Assembly (NCBI GenBank): GCA_009699615.1
Contig: WLNV01000007.1
Location: forward strand, 1-20,421
Direction of reading: 5' to 3'
DNA: 20,421 nucleotides
DNA from: Actinomycetota bacterium
GTDB taxonomy: Bacteria > Actinomycetota > Thermoleophilia > Solirubrobacterales > Solirubrobacteraceae
Position 1 is the first letter of the stretch. Each line of letters begins with the position of its first letter. This document shows positions 1-7,305 of the stretch, one piece after another. A model generated the notes under the pieces. That model was not told the origin of the DNA. It did no database searches and worked only from the letters and a program-made list of their open reading frames with translations. The position numbers and the translations under genes are program-made.

Positions 1-141
1 ACCGAACATGAGCTTCATCGCGCCCATGTGCATCGGCGGTGGGAACTCAATCGTCGAGTATGAAAGGCCTTTGAGCTCCAATCCGCGCTGCACCGTTGAG
101 CAAGGGTGTGAGCCACCGACCACGAAAAGTCTGATCTTCAT
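1..141 (-). CDS. Glutathione S-transferase/glutaredoxin-fold N-terminal domain protein (partial, 5' end only)
   Basis: Reading leftward from an ATG at 141-139, the frame stays open for 47 codons to the window edge. The product starts MKIRLFVVGGSHPCSTVQ and continues with a RGLELKGLSYSTIEFPPP segment. A beta strand, an S-H-P-C turn, a helix with 'ELKG' and a second strand ending at Pro is the layout of a thioredoxin-like GST N-terminal domain (beta-alpha-beta). In these proteins the residues after strand 1 bind glutathione or act as a redox Cys, so Cys14 could be catalytic; that is inference. The rest of the protein lies outside the window. A TANNNT hexamer (TACTGT) sits 8 bases upstream on this strand. 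Family call is moderate, gene reality fairly good. Confidence 0.6.
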   Translation of the reverse strand, partial: MKIRLFVVGGSHPCSTVQRGLELKGLSYSTIEFPPPMHMGAMKLMFG

Positions 142-149
142 CTCGCTGG

Positions 150-155
150 ACAGTA
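150..155 (-). promoter_or_regulatory. -10-like TACTGT, leaderless promoter candidate for the GST-like gene
   Basis: On the minus strand TACTGT ends 8 bases before the ATG at 141. It fits the TANNNT-plus-6-to-8 spacing seen at many starts in this window. No clear -35 box is visible. Confidence 0.4.
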
Positions 156-188
156 CCCGTTCGTGCGCCGCCAATCCGTGCAGCCCGC

Positions 189-194
189 TACCGT
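189..194 (+). promoter_or_regulatory. -10-like TACCGT, leaderless promoter candidate for the DUF4282 gene
   Basis: TACCGT is followed by 7 bases and then the ATG at 202. It lies back-to-back with the minus-strand TACTGT at 155-150, so the short gap between the divergent genes could hold both promoters. It also supports ATG 202 over the in-frame ATG at 163. Confidence 0.4.
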
Positions 195-201
195 TGCGAC
201 T

Positions 202-591
202 ATGAGCGTTCCGCCGGTAATCCCGACCTCCCGTGATGGCTTCCTCTCCAGCCTCTTCGACCTCAGCTTCACGCGCCTTGTAACGACCCGTGTCGTCAAG
301 GGGCTCTACATCCTCTTGATCGTGGTCGTCGCTATCGGGTTGGTCGCATCGATCGTCTCGGCAATCATCTCCGGTTCGATTGCAGGAGTGCTTATTTCGG
401 TCGTTGGAGGCACCCTTGTCGCGCTGCTGACGATCATCTACGGCCGCATCATGCTTGAGGTTCTGCTGGCGATCTTCCGAATCCTTGAGACCAATCGTGA
501 GATCGCCTATCTCCAGCGCCAGCAGCTGATGGCGATCCAGCCTGAGGCCGCTGCAGGCGACGCTTCACAGCAGTTCCCGTCAGCGCCGTAA
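202..591 (+). CDS. DUF4282 family small membrane protein
   Basis: A 129-residue protein (MSVPPVIPTSRDGF...) with a short cytoplasmic N-terminus and an F-S-S-L-F-D-L-S-F segment. Two long hydrophobic helices follow, roughly residues 33-58 and 60-95, joined by a Gly/Ser-rich turn. The second ends in IFRILETNREIAYLQR, a charged amphipathic stretch typical of DUF4282 proteins, which have no known function. The tail is polar and Ala/Gln-rich. The in-frame ATG at 163 would add 13 residues, but they look non-native and would overlap the divergent promoter region. The stop TAA forms part of the -10-like hexamer of coaX, which starts 10 bases later. Cellular location is presumably the inner membrane. 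Confidence 0.75.
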   Translation: MSVPPVIPTSRDGFLSSLFDLSFTRLVTTRVVKGLYILLIVVVAIGLVASIVSAIISGSIAGVLISVVGGTLVALLTIIYGRIMLEVLLAIFRILETNREIAYLQRQQLMAIQPEAAAGDASQQFPSAP

Positions 592-594
592 GCT
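589..594 (+). promoter_or_regulatory. -10-like TAAGCT, leaderless promoter candidate for coaX
   Basis: TAAGCT includes the upstream stop codon TAA and is followed by 6 bases and the coaX ATG at 601. There is no SD-like purine run in the gap. Confidence 0.35.
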
Positions 595-600
595 GGCCCA

Positions 601-1365
601 ATGCTGCTCGTAGTTGACGTAGGCAACACGCAGACCCATTTCGGCACCTATGAGGGTGGCGAGCTGGTCGAGCACTGGCGCTTCGCGACCGTCCGCGATT
701 CGACCGCCGACGAGCTGGGCGCTGCGCTGCGCAACCTCGTCGAGCTGCGCGGGGTGGATCTTGAACAGATCGACTCATCGATCGTCTCCTCAACCGTTCC
801 GCAGCTCGGGCCGCAGTGGCTTGAGATGACGGAGCGCTACCTCGGGCACGAGATGCTCGCCGTCGGCCCCGGCTTCAAGACCGGCATGCCGCTGCGTTAC
901 GACAACCCGCGCGAGATCGGAGCCGACCGCTTGGTCAATGCCGTTGCCGCCTACGAGCGCACTAAGGGAGCCTGCATCGTCGTCGACTTCGGCACCGCGA
1001 TCACCTACGACCCTGTTTCGGCGGAGGGCGAGTATCTCGGCGGGATCATCAGCCCGGGCGTTGAAATCTCCGTCGAAGCGCTCGCCAGCCGCGCCGCGAA
1101 GCTGCCGAAGGTTGACCTCGAGCCGCCGCGCGCGCTGATCGGCAAGTCGACGATCGAAGCGATCCGTTCTGGCGTGATCTACGGCTTTGCAGCGATGGTG
1201 GACGGGATCGTCGGCCGTCTACTCGAAGAGATGGGCGAAGAGACGGCGACGATCGCGACCGGTGGGCTCGCTCACCACATCGTCCCGTTCACCGAGCGAA
1301 TCGACGAGATCGATGATCTGCTCACGCTCGAGGGTCTGCGGATCCTGTTTGAGCGCAACAGCTAA
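601..1365 (+). CDS. coaX: Type III pantothenate kinase
   Basis: CoaX phosphorylates pantothenate with ATP in the first step of coenzyme A synthesis; it is a cytoplasmic ASKHA-fold enzyme. The 254-residue protein opens with the phosphate-binding signature DVGNTQTHFG (residues 6-15). It has the family segment GADRLVNA (107-114, with the catalytic Asp109), then VVDFGTAITYD with Asp129 in the monovalent-cation site, GGIISPGV, and a late ATGGLA nucleotide-binding loop. Length is normal for type III kinases (about 255), and unlike type I or II enzymes there is no P-loop. It begins 9 bases after the DUF4282 stop without an SD site and is followed after 27 bases by dus. In B. subtilis coaX is likewise near dusB and lysS. 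Confidence 0.95.
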   Translation: MLLVVDVGNTQTHFGTYEGGELVEHWRFATVRDSTADELGAALRNLVELRGVDLEQIDSSIVSSTVPQLGPQWLEMTERYLGHEMLAVGPGFKTGMPLRYDNPREIGADRLVNAVAAYERTKGACIVVDFGTAITYDPVSAEGEYLGGIISPGVEISVEALASRAAKLPKVDLEPPRALIGKSTIEAIRSGVIYGFAAMVDGIVGRLLEEMGEETATIATGGLAHHIVPFTERIDEIDDLLTLEGLRILFERNS

Positions 1366-1379
1366 TTTGCCGCTGAAGC

Positions 1380-1385
1380 TACGCT
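1380..1385 (+). promoter_or_regulatory. -10-like TACGCT, leaderless promoter candidate for dus
   Basis: TACGCT is followed by 7 bases and the ATG at 1393, with no SD site. It lies inside the 27-base gap after coaX, so read-through from coaX is also possible. Confidence 0.35.
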
Positions 1386-1392
1386 TGCGCCG

Positions 1393-2394
1393 ATGACTGC
1401 GCCACCTCTAACAGAGCCGTTCACGATTGGCGGTGTTGAAGCCCCCAACCGCGTCGTGCTGGCGCCACTGGCTGGAATTGGCAACTGGTTCGTGCGCCTG
1501 CAGGCAAAGCGCTTCGGAGCCGGACTGACCGTCAGCGAGATGATCTCCAGCTTCGCGATCCATCATCGCAACGAGAAGACGATGCGCGACCTGCTCGTGA
1601 TCCACCCCGACGAGCGTGCCTACCCGGGCCCGATCGCGTTCCAGCTTTTCGGCCAGGATCCTGACGTGATGCGTTCGGCCGCCGCGACCGCAGCCGAGCA
1701 AGGCGCAGACATCATTGATCTCAATATGGGCTGTCCGGTTCCAAAGGTGATGAAGAACGGTGCCGGCGCGGCCCTGATCTCCGATCCGGCCGTAGCGGTC
1801 GAGATCGCCCGCGCGGCCGGCGAGGGCAGTGGACTCCCTGTGACGGTCAAGCTTCGCTCCGGGCAGAAGAACGGTGAGGCCGACGGTTACAAGTTGGCGC
1901 TGCGTCTGGTTGACGAAGCCGGCGTTGCGGCGATCGCCTTCCATCCCCGCTCTGCCCAAGTGAAACACAAGGGCTCGCCCGACTACCAGCTGGCCGCGAA
2001 GCTCGTCGCAGAGTTGCCGGTGCCGGTGATCCTGTCAGGAGGAATGAGCGACACTGCGGCCACACTGGCTGCACGCGAACAGACCGGCGCCGCGGCGGTA
2101 ATGCTGGCCCGCGGCGCGCTCGGCAATCCTTGGCTGTTCGAGAGTGTGCTCGGGCTGCGAGCAGACCCGCCGAGCGATGAGGAGATCCTCGGGGAGCTTG
2201 GCTGGATCGTCGACCGCGCCGACGAGCATCTCGGCGATCAGCGAGCAGCGCGTTACCTGCGAACCTTCTATCCCTGGTACCTCGATCAACTGGAGCTCGA
2301 CAAGGCAACCTTGGTCGCCTTTCAGCAGAGCGACTCGATCGACCACGTCCGCGCGATGCTCGCTGAGCTCCAAGCGCTCCCCAGCGCTGCGTAA
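1393..2394 (+). CDS. dusB: tRNA-dihydrouridine synthase, DusB/NifR3-like
   Basis: An FMN-dependent TIM-barrel enzyme that reduces specific uridines in tRNA to dihydrouridine. The 333-residue product shows the family order: APLAGIGNWFVR near residue 25 (FMN-binding loop), VSEMISSFAI, then DLNMGCPVPK with the catalytic Cys at about 114. After these come the VTVKLRSG strand, PVILSGGMSD and the phosphate-binding ARGALGNPWLFE. The usual H-G-R-T-R segment reads FHPRSAQVKHKG; His and Arg are kept but the Thr/Gly pattern is altered, a mild oddity. DusB versus another Dus subgroup is judged from context (next to coaX, greA, lysS) and length. Start ATG 1393 is the only one that keeps the complete first strand. 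Confidence 0.9.
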   Translation: MTAPPLTEPFTIGGVEAPNRVVLAPLAGIGNWFVRLQAKRFGAGLTVSEMISSFAIHHRNEKTMRDLLVIHPDERAYPGPIAFQLFGQDPDVMRSAAATAAEQGADIIDLNMGCPVPKVMKNGAGAALISDPAVAVEIARAAGEGSGLPVTVKLRSGQKNGEADGYKLALRLVDEAGVAAIAFHPRSAQVKHKGSPDYQLAAKLVAELPVPVILSGGMSDTAATLAAREQTGAAAVMLARGALGNPWLFESVLGLRADPPSDEEILGELGWIVDRADEHLGDQRAARYLRTFYPWYLDQLELDKATLVAFQQSDSIDHVRAMLAELQALPSAA

Positions 2395-2404
2395 TTAACC
2401 ACAG

Positions 2405-2420
2405 AGGCCGGATTCGGCCT
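2405..2420 (+). terminator. Short GC hairpin after dus
   Basis: AGGCCG, loop GATT, CGGCCT form a perfect 6-bp stem 11 bases after the dus stop. There is no T-run behind it, so it may be a weak terminator or an mRNA 3' end. Confidence 0.35.
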
Positions 2421-2434
2421 GCGCGAACGCTCGC

Positions 2435-2440
2435 TATACT
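2435..2440 (+). promoter_or_regulatory. Possible upstream promoter -10 (TATACT) for greA-lysS
   Basis: TATACT is a good sigma-70 type -10, but the region 16-18 bases upstream has only a poor -35 (TTCGGC). If used, it would give a leader of roughly 70 bases before greA. It is an alternative to the leaderless site at 2502-2507. Confidence 0.3.
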
Positions 2441-2501
2441 GCCCGCTTTGCCAGTCTCCGATCCGCTCCACTTGAAGTATTGAAGCTGGCGACAACCTCA
2501 A

Positions 2502-2507
2502 TAAAGT
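2502..2507 (+). promoter_or_regulatory. -10-like TAAAGT, leaderless promoter candidate for greA
   Basis: TAAAGT is followed by 8 bases and the greA ATG at 2516. No convincing SD precedes greA, so either leaderless initiation here or transcription from 2435-2440 is possible. Confidence 0.35.
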
Positions 2508-2515
2508 GAATCCTG

Positions 2516-2998
2516 ATGCCTAAAGAAGTAATTCTCACTCCAGCAGGTCTCAAGCGGCTCCAGAAGGAGCTCGAGACGCTCCAGACCGACCGTCGCCGTG
2601 AGGTGGCGGAGCGGATCAAGGACGCGCGAGAGTTCGGTGAGATCGCCGAGAACTCCGAGTACGACGACGCCAAGAACGAGCAGTCGATGCTTGAAGCGCG
2701 GATCTCGCAGCTCGAAGAGCGGCTGCGCGACGCAACGGTGATCGACAAGAAGAAGATTTCGAAGGATGTAGTTCAGGTTGGCAGCGCGGTCTCTCTTAAG
2801 GATGAGAAGACAGGCAAGACGCAGAAGTTCACAATCGTCGGTTCGGCTGAAGCGAATCCATCCGAGATGATGCTCTCGAACGAGTCGCCGGTGGGGCGCG
2901 CGCTGATCGGCCAGAAGCGCAATACGGTTGTTTCGGTGCCGGTTCCGAAGGGTGCCGCGCGCAAGCTGAAGATCACGAAGATCGACGTCGGTCTCTAA
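2516..2998 (+). CDS. greA: Transcription elongation factor GreA
   Basis: GreA enters the RNA polymerase secondary channel and stimulates cleavage of backtracked transcripts. The 160-residue protein has the N-terminal antiparallel coiled coil (about residues 1-75), with the tip sequence GEIAENSEYDDAK. The acidic tip residues are Glu42 and Glu45; the first is Asp41 in E. coli, so the Mg-coordinating acid is conservatively changed. A C-terminal FKBP-like domain follows (about 80-158), containing VGSAVSLKD and the conserved NESPVGRALIG. Length is normal. The lysS start codon follows 20 bases after the stop, so the two are probably cotranscribed. Confidence 0.95.
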   Translation: MPKEVILTPAGLKRLQKELETLQTDRRREVAERIKDAREFGEIAENSEYDDAKNEQSMLEARISQLEERLRDATVIDKKKISKDVVQVGSAVSLKDEKTGKTQKFTIVGSAEANPSEMMLSNESPVGRALIGQKRNTVVSVPVPKGAARKLKITKIDVGL

Positions 2999-3018
2999 AT
3001 CGTCATGATGGCGCTCTA

Positions 3019-4488
3019 GTGAGCGACCAACCGACCGACCAGCCAAGTGAACTGCTCGCCGCCCGGCGAGCGAAGCTGGAGCGAATCCGCGCCCAAGGCG
3101 TGGAGCCGTTTCCGCATGCCTTTCCCGGTGTAACACCGATCGCCGAAGCGCAGGCGCCGTGGCAAGAGCTCGAAGCCGGAGAGGAGCGCGACGACGCCTA
3201 CCGCATCGCTGGCCGGCTCGCCGCTCGTCGCGGTCAGGGCAAGATGGCCTTCCTCGACATCGTCGATCGCAGCGGTCGGATGCAGGTTCAAGCGCGCGCC
3301 GACGTGCTTGGGGAAGAGGCGATGGCGCAACTGGTTGAGTTCGACCTCGGCGACCTCGTTGGTATCGATGGAACGATCTTCTCCAGTCGCAGCGGTGAGC
3401 TGACCCTGCGGGTGACCGGTTTCACGCTCTTGGCCAAGAGTCTGCGCCCGCCTCCTGACAAGCACCACGGCCTGCAGGACGTTGAAACGCGCTACCGTCG
3501 CCGCGAGCTCGACCTGATCGCCAACGAGGAGGCGCGCGAGCTGTTCGTAACACGCGCCAAGATCGTCTCCGAGCTGCGTCGCTCGCTCGACGATGATGGC
3601 TTCATTGAGGTTGAAACGCCGGTTCTGCAGCCGCTCTACGGTGGCGCGTTGGCCAGGCCCTTCGTTACTCATCACAACACGCTTGACCGCGACCTTTACC
3701 TACGGATCGCAACCGAGCTGTACCTCAAGCGCTGCATCGTAGGCGGACTCGAGCGCGTCTATGAGCTAGGCAAGGACTTTCGCAACGAGGGGCTCTCGAC
3801 GAAGCACAATCCCGAGTTCACGATGGTCGAGTGGTACGAGGCCTACGCCGACTACGGCGACGCGATGGATCGCGTCGAGCAGCTCGTGATCGGGATCGCT
3901 TCGGCAATCGACTATGAGGGGCCGATTGATTTCTCCGCACCTTGGCCGCGGATCCCGCTGGCGCAGGCGATCAAGGATGCAACCGACATCGACATTCTTG
4001 AGCACACAGAGCGCGACTCTCTCGTCGCGGCGATCAGCGCGTCAGAGAAGGTCAAGCTCGACGTCGAGGACCGTGCCTGGCCAACGCTGGTCGACGACCT
4101 GCTCAGCAAGTACGTCGAGCCTGCGGTTACCAATCCGGTCTTCATCACCGACTACCCGACCGCTCTCTCTCCCTTTGCCAAGCAGCACCGCAGCGAGGAA
4201 GGGCTCGTCGAACGCTTTGAGGCCTTCTGCAACGGGATGGAGTTCGCCAACGCCTTCAGCGAACTGAACGATCCCGATGAGCAGCGCCGCCGCTTCGAGG
4301 ATCAGGTCCGTCTGGCGGAAGCCGGCGAGGAGGAATCGCAGCCGTACGACGAAGTCTTCGTCCAGGCGCTGGAGCAGGGGATGCCCCCGACTGCCGGCGT
4401 CGGTTTGGGGATCGACCGGCTCGTGATGCTGATGACCGGGCGCGACTCGATTCGTGAGGTTGTGCTCTTCCCCGCGATGCGCGACTGA
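3019..4488 (+). CDS. lysS: Lysyl-tRNA synthetase, class II
   Basis: Charges tRNA-Lys. The 489-residue protein has an N-terminal helix followed by an OB-fold anticodon-binding domain (about 55-150, with GKMAFLDIVDRSGRMQ). The class II core comes next: motif 1 around FIEVETPVLQPLYGGA, motif 2 with FRNEG at 254-258 followed by NPEFTMVEWYEAYADY, and motif 3 with GIDRLVMLMT from 464. The FCNGMEFANAFSELNDP block is typical of LysRS rather than AspRS or AsnRS. The start is GTG at 3019 with neither SD nor TANNNT, which fits cotranscription with greA 20 bases upstream. A four-codon ORF (ATG 3005, stop TAG 3017-3019) ends on the first base of the GTG. Confidence 0.96.
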   Translation: MSDQPTDQPSELLAARRAKLERIRAQGVEPFPHAFPGVTPIAEAQAPWQELEAGEERDDAYRIAGRLAARRGQGKMAFLDIVDRSGRMQVQARADVLGEEAMAQLVEFDLGDLVGIDGTIFSSRSGELTLRVTGFTLLAKSLRPPPDKHHGLQDVETRYRRRELDLIANEEARELFVTRAKIVSELRRSLDDDGFIEVETPVLQPLYGGALARPFVTHHNTLDRDLYLRIATELYLKRCIVGGLERVYELGKDFRNEGLSTKHNPEFTMVEWYEAYADYGDAMDRVEQLVIGIASAIDYEGPIDFSAPWPRIPLAQAIKDATDIDILEHTERDSLVAAISASEKVKLDVEDRAWPTLVDDLLSKYVEPAVTNPVFITDYPTALSPFAKQHRSEEGLVERFEAFCNGMEFANAFSELNDPDEQRRRFEDQVRLAEAGEEESQPYDEVFVQALEQGMPPTAGVGLGIDRLVMLMTGRDSIREVVLFPAMRD

Positions 4489-4522
4489 GCTGCTCGCGAC
4501 CGACTCGGCGACGATCTCTCGC

Positions 4523-4531
4523 TGATAGAAT
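4523..4531 (+). promoter_or_regulatory. Extended -10 promoter (TG-A-TAGAAT) for clpC
   Basis: TGATAGAAT is an extended -10 element with hexamer TAGAAT at 4526-4531; no good -35 is visible. The expected transcription start is near 4537-4539, where an ATG occurs. This would give clpC a leader of about 160 bases. Confidence 0.5.
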
Positions 4532-4536
4532 GGGGC

Positions 4537-4593
4537 ATGGCCGTATTCCTTGATTGTCCCACGACCGGGCTGCCCGTCAGGGCCGGTAAGTAG
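4537..4593 (+). CDS. Putative 18-residue leader peptide in the clpC 5' region
   Basis: An ATG five bases after the extended -10 opens an 18-codon ORF (MAVFLDCPTTGLPVRAGK) ending in TAG at 4591-4593. If transcription starts at the A of this ATG the ORF would be translated leaderlessly. Its 3' half overlaps the hairpin at 4564-4587, an arrangement that could allow translation-dependent control of clpC. There is no homology evidence and it is short enough to be chance; only the promoter-to-ATG spacing supports it. Confidence 0.3.
   Translation: MAVFLDCPTTGLPVRAGK
4564..4587 (+). promoter_or_regulatory. Hairpin in the clpC leader
   Basis: ACCG (4564-4567), a 4-base bulge, then GCCC-GTCA-GGGC and CGGT (4584-4587) form an 8-bp bulged stem with a tetraloop. 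No T-run follows, so a terminator is unlikely; a regulatory or stabilising leader structure is possible. Confidence 0.35.
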
Positions 4594-4680
4594 GCTAGGA
4601 AGCGGAATCGAAGCGACCCAAAAAACGACCAGCGTCAGAACCCAGACCACCACCTCAACCGACTACCTACCCAGCCTCCT

Positions 4681-4688
4681 AGGAAGGA
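4681..4688 (+). promoter_or_regulatory. Ribosome binding site of clpC
   Basis: AGGAAGGA lies 10 bases before the clpC ATG at 4699 and marks clpC as one of the few SD-led genes here. It overlaps the palindrome TCCTAGGA, so it could be partly occluded by pairing. Confidence 0.6.
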
Positions 4689-4698
4689 CACGCAAAAG

Positions 4699-7305
4699 AT
4701 GTTTGAGCGATTCACAGAGCGCGCCCGTCAGGTCGTCGTCCTAGCTCAGGAAGAGGCCCGCACGCTGAAGCACAACTACATCGGCACTGAGCACATCCTG
4801 CTCGGCCTGCTGCGTGAAGAGGAAGGGCTCGCCGCTCGCGTGCTCGAGAGCCTTGACATCACTACCGAGCGTGTCCGCGCGCAGGTCGTTCGCATCGTCG
4901 GCTCAGGCGAAGAGGTCACCTCGGGTCAGATTCCATTCACTCCCCGCGCCAAGAAGGTGCTTGAGCTCGCCCTCCGCGAGGCTCTCAGCCTTGGTCACAA
5001 CTACATCGGCACCGAGCACATCCTGCTTGGTCTGGTACGTGAGAACGAGGGTGTCGCCGCGCGTATTCTGCTCGACTTTGACGCCGATTCGGAGAAGATT
5101 CGCAACGAAGTAATCCGCATGCTCTCGGGTCCGGGAGGTCGTCGTCAGGGCGGCTCCGGCCAAGGCAGCGGCAGCGCGACCGGCTCCGGCTCCGGCGAAG
5201 GCAAGAAGTCGTCGAAACTGCTCGACCAGTTCGGTCGCAACCTGACGCGGCTTGCTTCGGAGGGCAAACTTGATCCTGTCGTCGGCCGTGAGACCGAGAT
5301 CGAGCGGATCATGCAGATCCTTTCGCGTCGCACGAAGAACAACCCGGTCCTGATCGGCGAACCGGGCGTCGGCAAGACAGCCGTCGTCGAGGGGCTTGCT
5401 CAGCGGATCATCAACTCCGACGTTCCGCCTCTGCTCGCCGACAAGCAGATCTACACGCTTGACCTTGCAGCGCTCGTCGCAGGTTCGAAGTACCGCGGCG
5501 AGTTCGAGGAACGGCTGAAGAAAGTGATGAAGGAGATCACTCAGCGCGGCGACATCATTCTCTTCATCGACGAGATCCACAACCTCGTTGGAGCCGGCGC
5601 CGCTGAGGGCGCAATCGACGCCGCCTCAATCCTCAAGCCGGCTTTGGCCCGTGGCGAGCTGCAGACGATTGGCGCAACGACGCTCGACGAGTACCGCAAG
5701 TACCTCGAGCGCGACAGCGCGCTGGAACGCCGCTTCCAGAAGATCGTCGTTGAACAGCCAACGATCGAGGAGTCGGTTCAGATCCTCGAAGGGTTGCGTG
5801 ATCGTTACGAAGAGCACCACAAGGTTGAAATCACCGATGAGGCTCTGCGCGCCGCCTGCGAGCTCGCAGACCGCTACATCGCAGATCGCCAGCTTCCGGA
5901 CAAGGCGATCGATCTAGTAGATGAGGCCGCGTCGCGGATGCGGATCAAGACGATGACCGCACCTCCCGTCTACCGCGAGCTTGAAGACGACATCGAGCGC
6001 ACACGCCGCGACAAAGAGACCGCGATCGAAGACCAGGAATTTGAGAAGGCGGCAGCATTGCGCGACGACGAACGTCAGTTGACGCAGAAGAAGCGCGAAC
6101 TCGAGGACGAGTGGCGCAGCGGCGAGGGCGAAGGCCCACGGCCCAGCATCGGTGAGGAAGAGATTGCCGACATCGTCTCGATGTGGACCGGCATCCCGGT
6201 CTTCAAGCTGACCGAAGCTGAGACGGCCAGGCTCGTCCGGATGGAAGAGGAGCTGCACAAGCGCGTCATCGGCCAAGAGGCCGCCGTAGAGATCGTCTCG
6301 AAGGCAATTCGCCGCTCACGCGCGGGCCTCAAGGATCCAAAGCGCCCGACTGGATCGTTCATCTTCCTAGGCCCATCCGGCGTTGGCAAGACCGAGCTGG
6401 CGCGCACGCTGGCCCAGTTCCTCTTCGGCGATGAAGACGCGATGACGCGGATCGACATGTCCGAGTACATGGAGAAGCATGCTGTCTCACGGCTCGTCGG
6501 CTCACCTCCCGGTTACATCGGGTACGACGAGGGCGGCCAGCTAACCGAGGCCGTACGACGCAAGCCTTACTGCGTGCTGCTGCTCGACGAAATCGAGAAG
6601 GCACACCCTGACGTCTTCAATATCCTCTTGCAGATCCTCGAGGACGGTCGACTGACCGACTCTCAGGGCCGCACGGTCGACTTCCGTCACGCAATCGTGA
6701 TCATGACGTCGAACATCGGCGCTCAGGAGATCGCGCAGAATACGCCGCTTGGTTTTTCGATCTCAGAGGACGAGACGGGGATTAGCTACGACGACATGAA
6801 GGGCCGCATCATGGGCGAGCTGAAGAAGGTCTTCCGCCCCGAGTTTCTCAACCGGATCGACGACGTGATCGTCTTCCACAAGCTGCAGAAGGACCAGATC
6901 AAGACGATCGTCGAGCTGCTGCTGGTGCGGATCCGAGCAACGCTGGCCGAGCGCGAGCTGCAGTTGGAGCTGACCGAAGACGCCAAGGATCTGCTGGTCG
7001 AGAAGGGTTGGGACCCTGCAATGGGTGCGAGGCCGCTGCGCCGCGCAATCCAGCGCTACATCGAGGATCCGCTGGCCGACTTCGTGCTCCGCTCTGAGCT
7101 GACCCCGGGAGGCACCGTGCTTGTGGAGGTGGCGCCGGAGGGCTCCGACGAAGAGGTCATCCTGACCGTTATCGAGCCGCTCAAGGTGCCGGCAGCCGTC
7201 GGCGCGCCTGATGAGGCTCACGGCGAAGATGGCGATGGCGCCGAGTCGGCCGACGAGCCGGCCGCTGAGCACTCCGATGGCGATGGCGACGACGACGCGC
7301 AGTGA
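4699..7305 (+). CDS. clpC: ATP-dependent Clp protease ATPase subunit ClpC
   Basis: An Hsp100 unfoldase that feeds substrates to ClpP. The 868-residue protein starts with two Clp-N repeats (about 3-75 and 80-148; both contain HNYIGTEHILLGL), then a Gly/Ser/Arg linker (145-172). NBD1 has Walker A GEPGVGKT at 220-227 and Walker B ILFIDEIHN, followed by a UVR-type coiled-coil insert (about 425-465). NBD2 has Walker A GPSGVGKT at 558-565, the pore loop GYIGYDEGG and Walker B VLLLDEIEKAHP. The LGF tripeptide at 684-686 sits where ClpC/ClpA bind ClpP. The C-terminal 35 residues are an acidic Ala/Glu/Asp tail. CtsR, McsA and McsB genes, which precede clpC in Firmicutes, are absent; a 210-base leader is there instead. 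Its stop overlaps the next start by GTGA. Confidence 0.97.
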   Translation: MFERFTERARQVVVLAQEEARTLKHNYIGTEHILLGLLREEEGLAARVLESLDITTERVRAQVVRIVGSGEEVTSGQIPFTPRAKKVLELALREALSLGHNYIGTEHILLGLVRENEGVAARILLDFDADSEKIRNEVIRMLSGPGGRRQGGSGQGSGSATGSGSGEGKKSSKLLDQFGRNLTRLASEGKLDPVVGRETEIERIMQILSRRTKNNPVLIGEPGVGKTAVVEGLAQRIINSDVPPLLADKQIYTLDLAALVAGSKYRGEFEERLKKVMKEITQRGDIILFIDEIHNLVGAGAAEGAIDAASILKPALARGELQTIGATTLDEYRKYLERDSALERRFQKIVVEQPTIEESVQILEGLRDRYEEHHKVEITDEALRAACELADRYIADRQLPDKAIDLVDEAASRMRIKTMTAPPVYRELEDDIERTRRDKETAIEDQEFEKAAALRDDERQLTQKKRELEDEWRSGEGEGPRPSIGEEEIADIVSMWTGIPVFKLTEAETARLVRMEEELHKRVIGQEAAVEIVSKAIRRSRAGLKDPKRPTGSFIFLGPSGVGKTELARTLAQFLFGDEDAMTRIDMSEYMEKHAVSRLVGSPPGYIGYDEGGQLTEAVRRKPYCVLLLDEIEKAHPDVFNILLQILEDGRLTDSQGRTVDFRHAIVIMTSNIGAQEIAQNTPLGFSISEDETGISYDDMKGRIMGELKKVFRPEFLNRIDDVIVFHKLQKDQIKTIVELLLVRIRATLAERELQLELTEDAKDLLVEKGWDPAMGARPLRRAIQRYIEDPLADFVLRSELTPGGTVLVEVAPEGSDEEVILTVIEPLKVPAAVGAPDEAHGEDGDGAESADEPAAEHSDGDGDDDAQ

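Noticed and set aside
8..205. Rightward 65-codon ORF at the left edge
   Set aside because: It runs antisense to the GST-like N-terminus and shows no domain; the minus-strand frame gives a recognisable fold.
4489..4540. CtsR, HAIR or ClgR operator upstream of clpC
   Set aside because: Only a partial ClgR-like half (CGCTGATAG) is present; no full inverted motif for any of these regulators was found.
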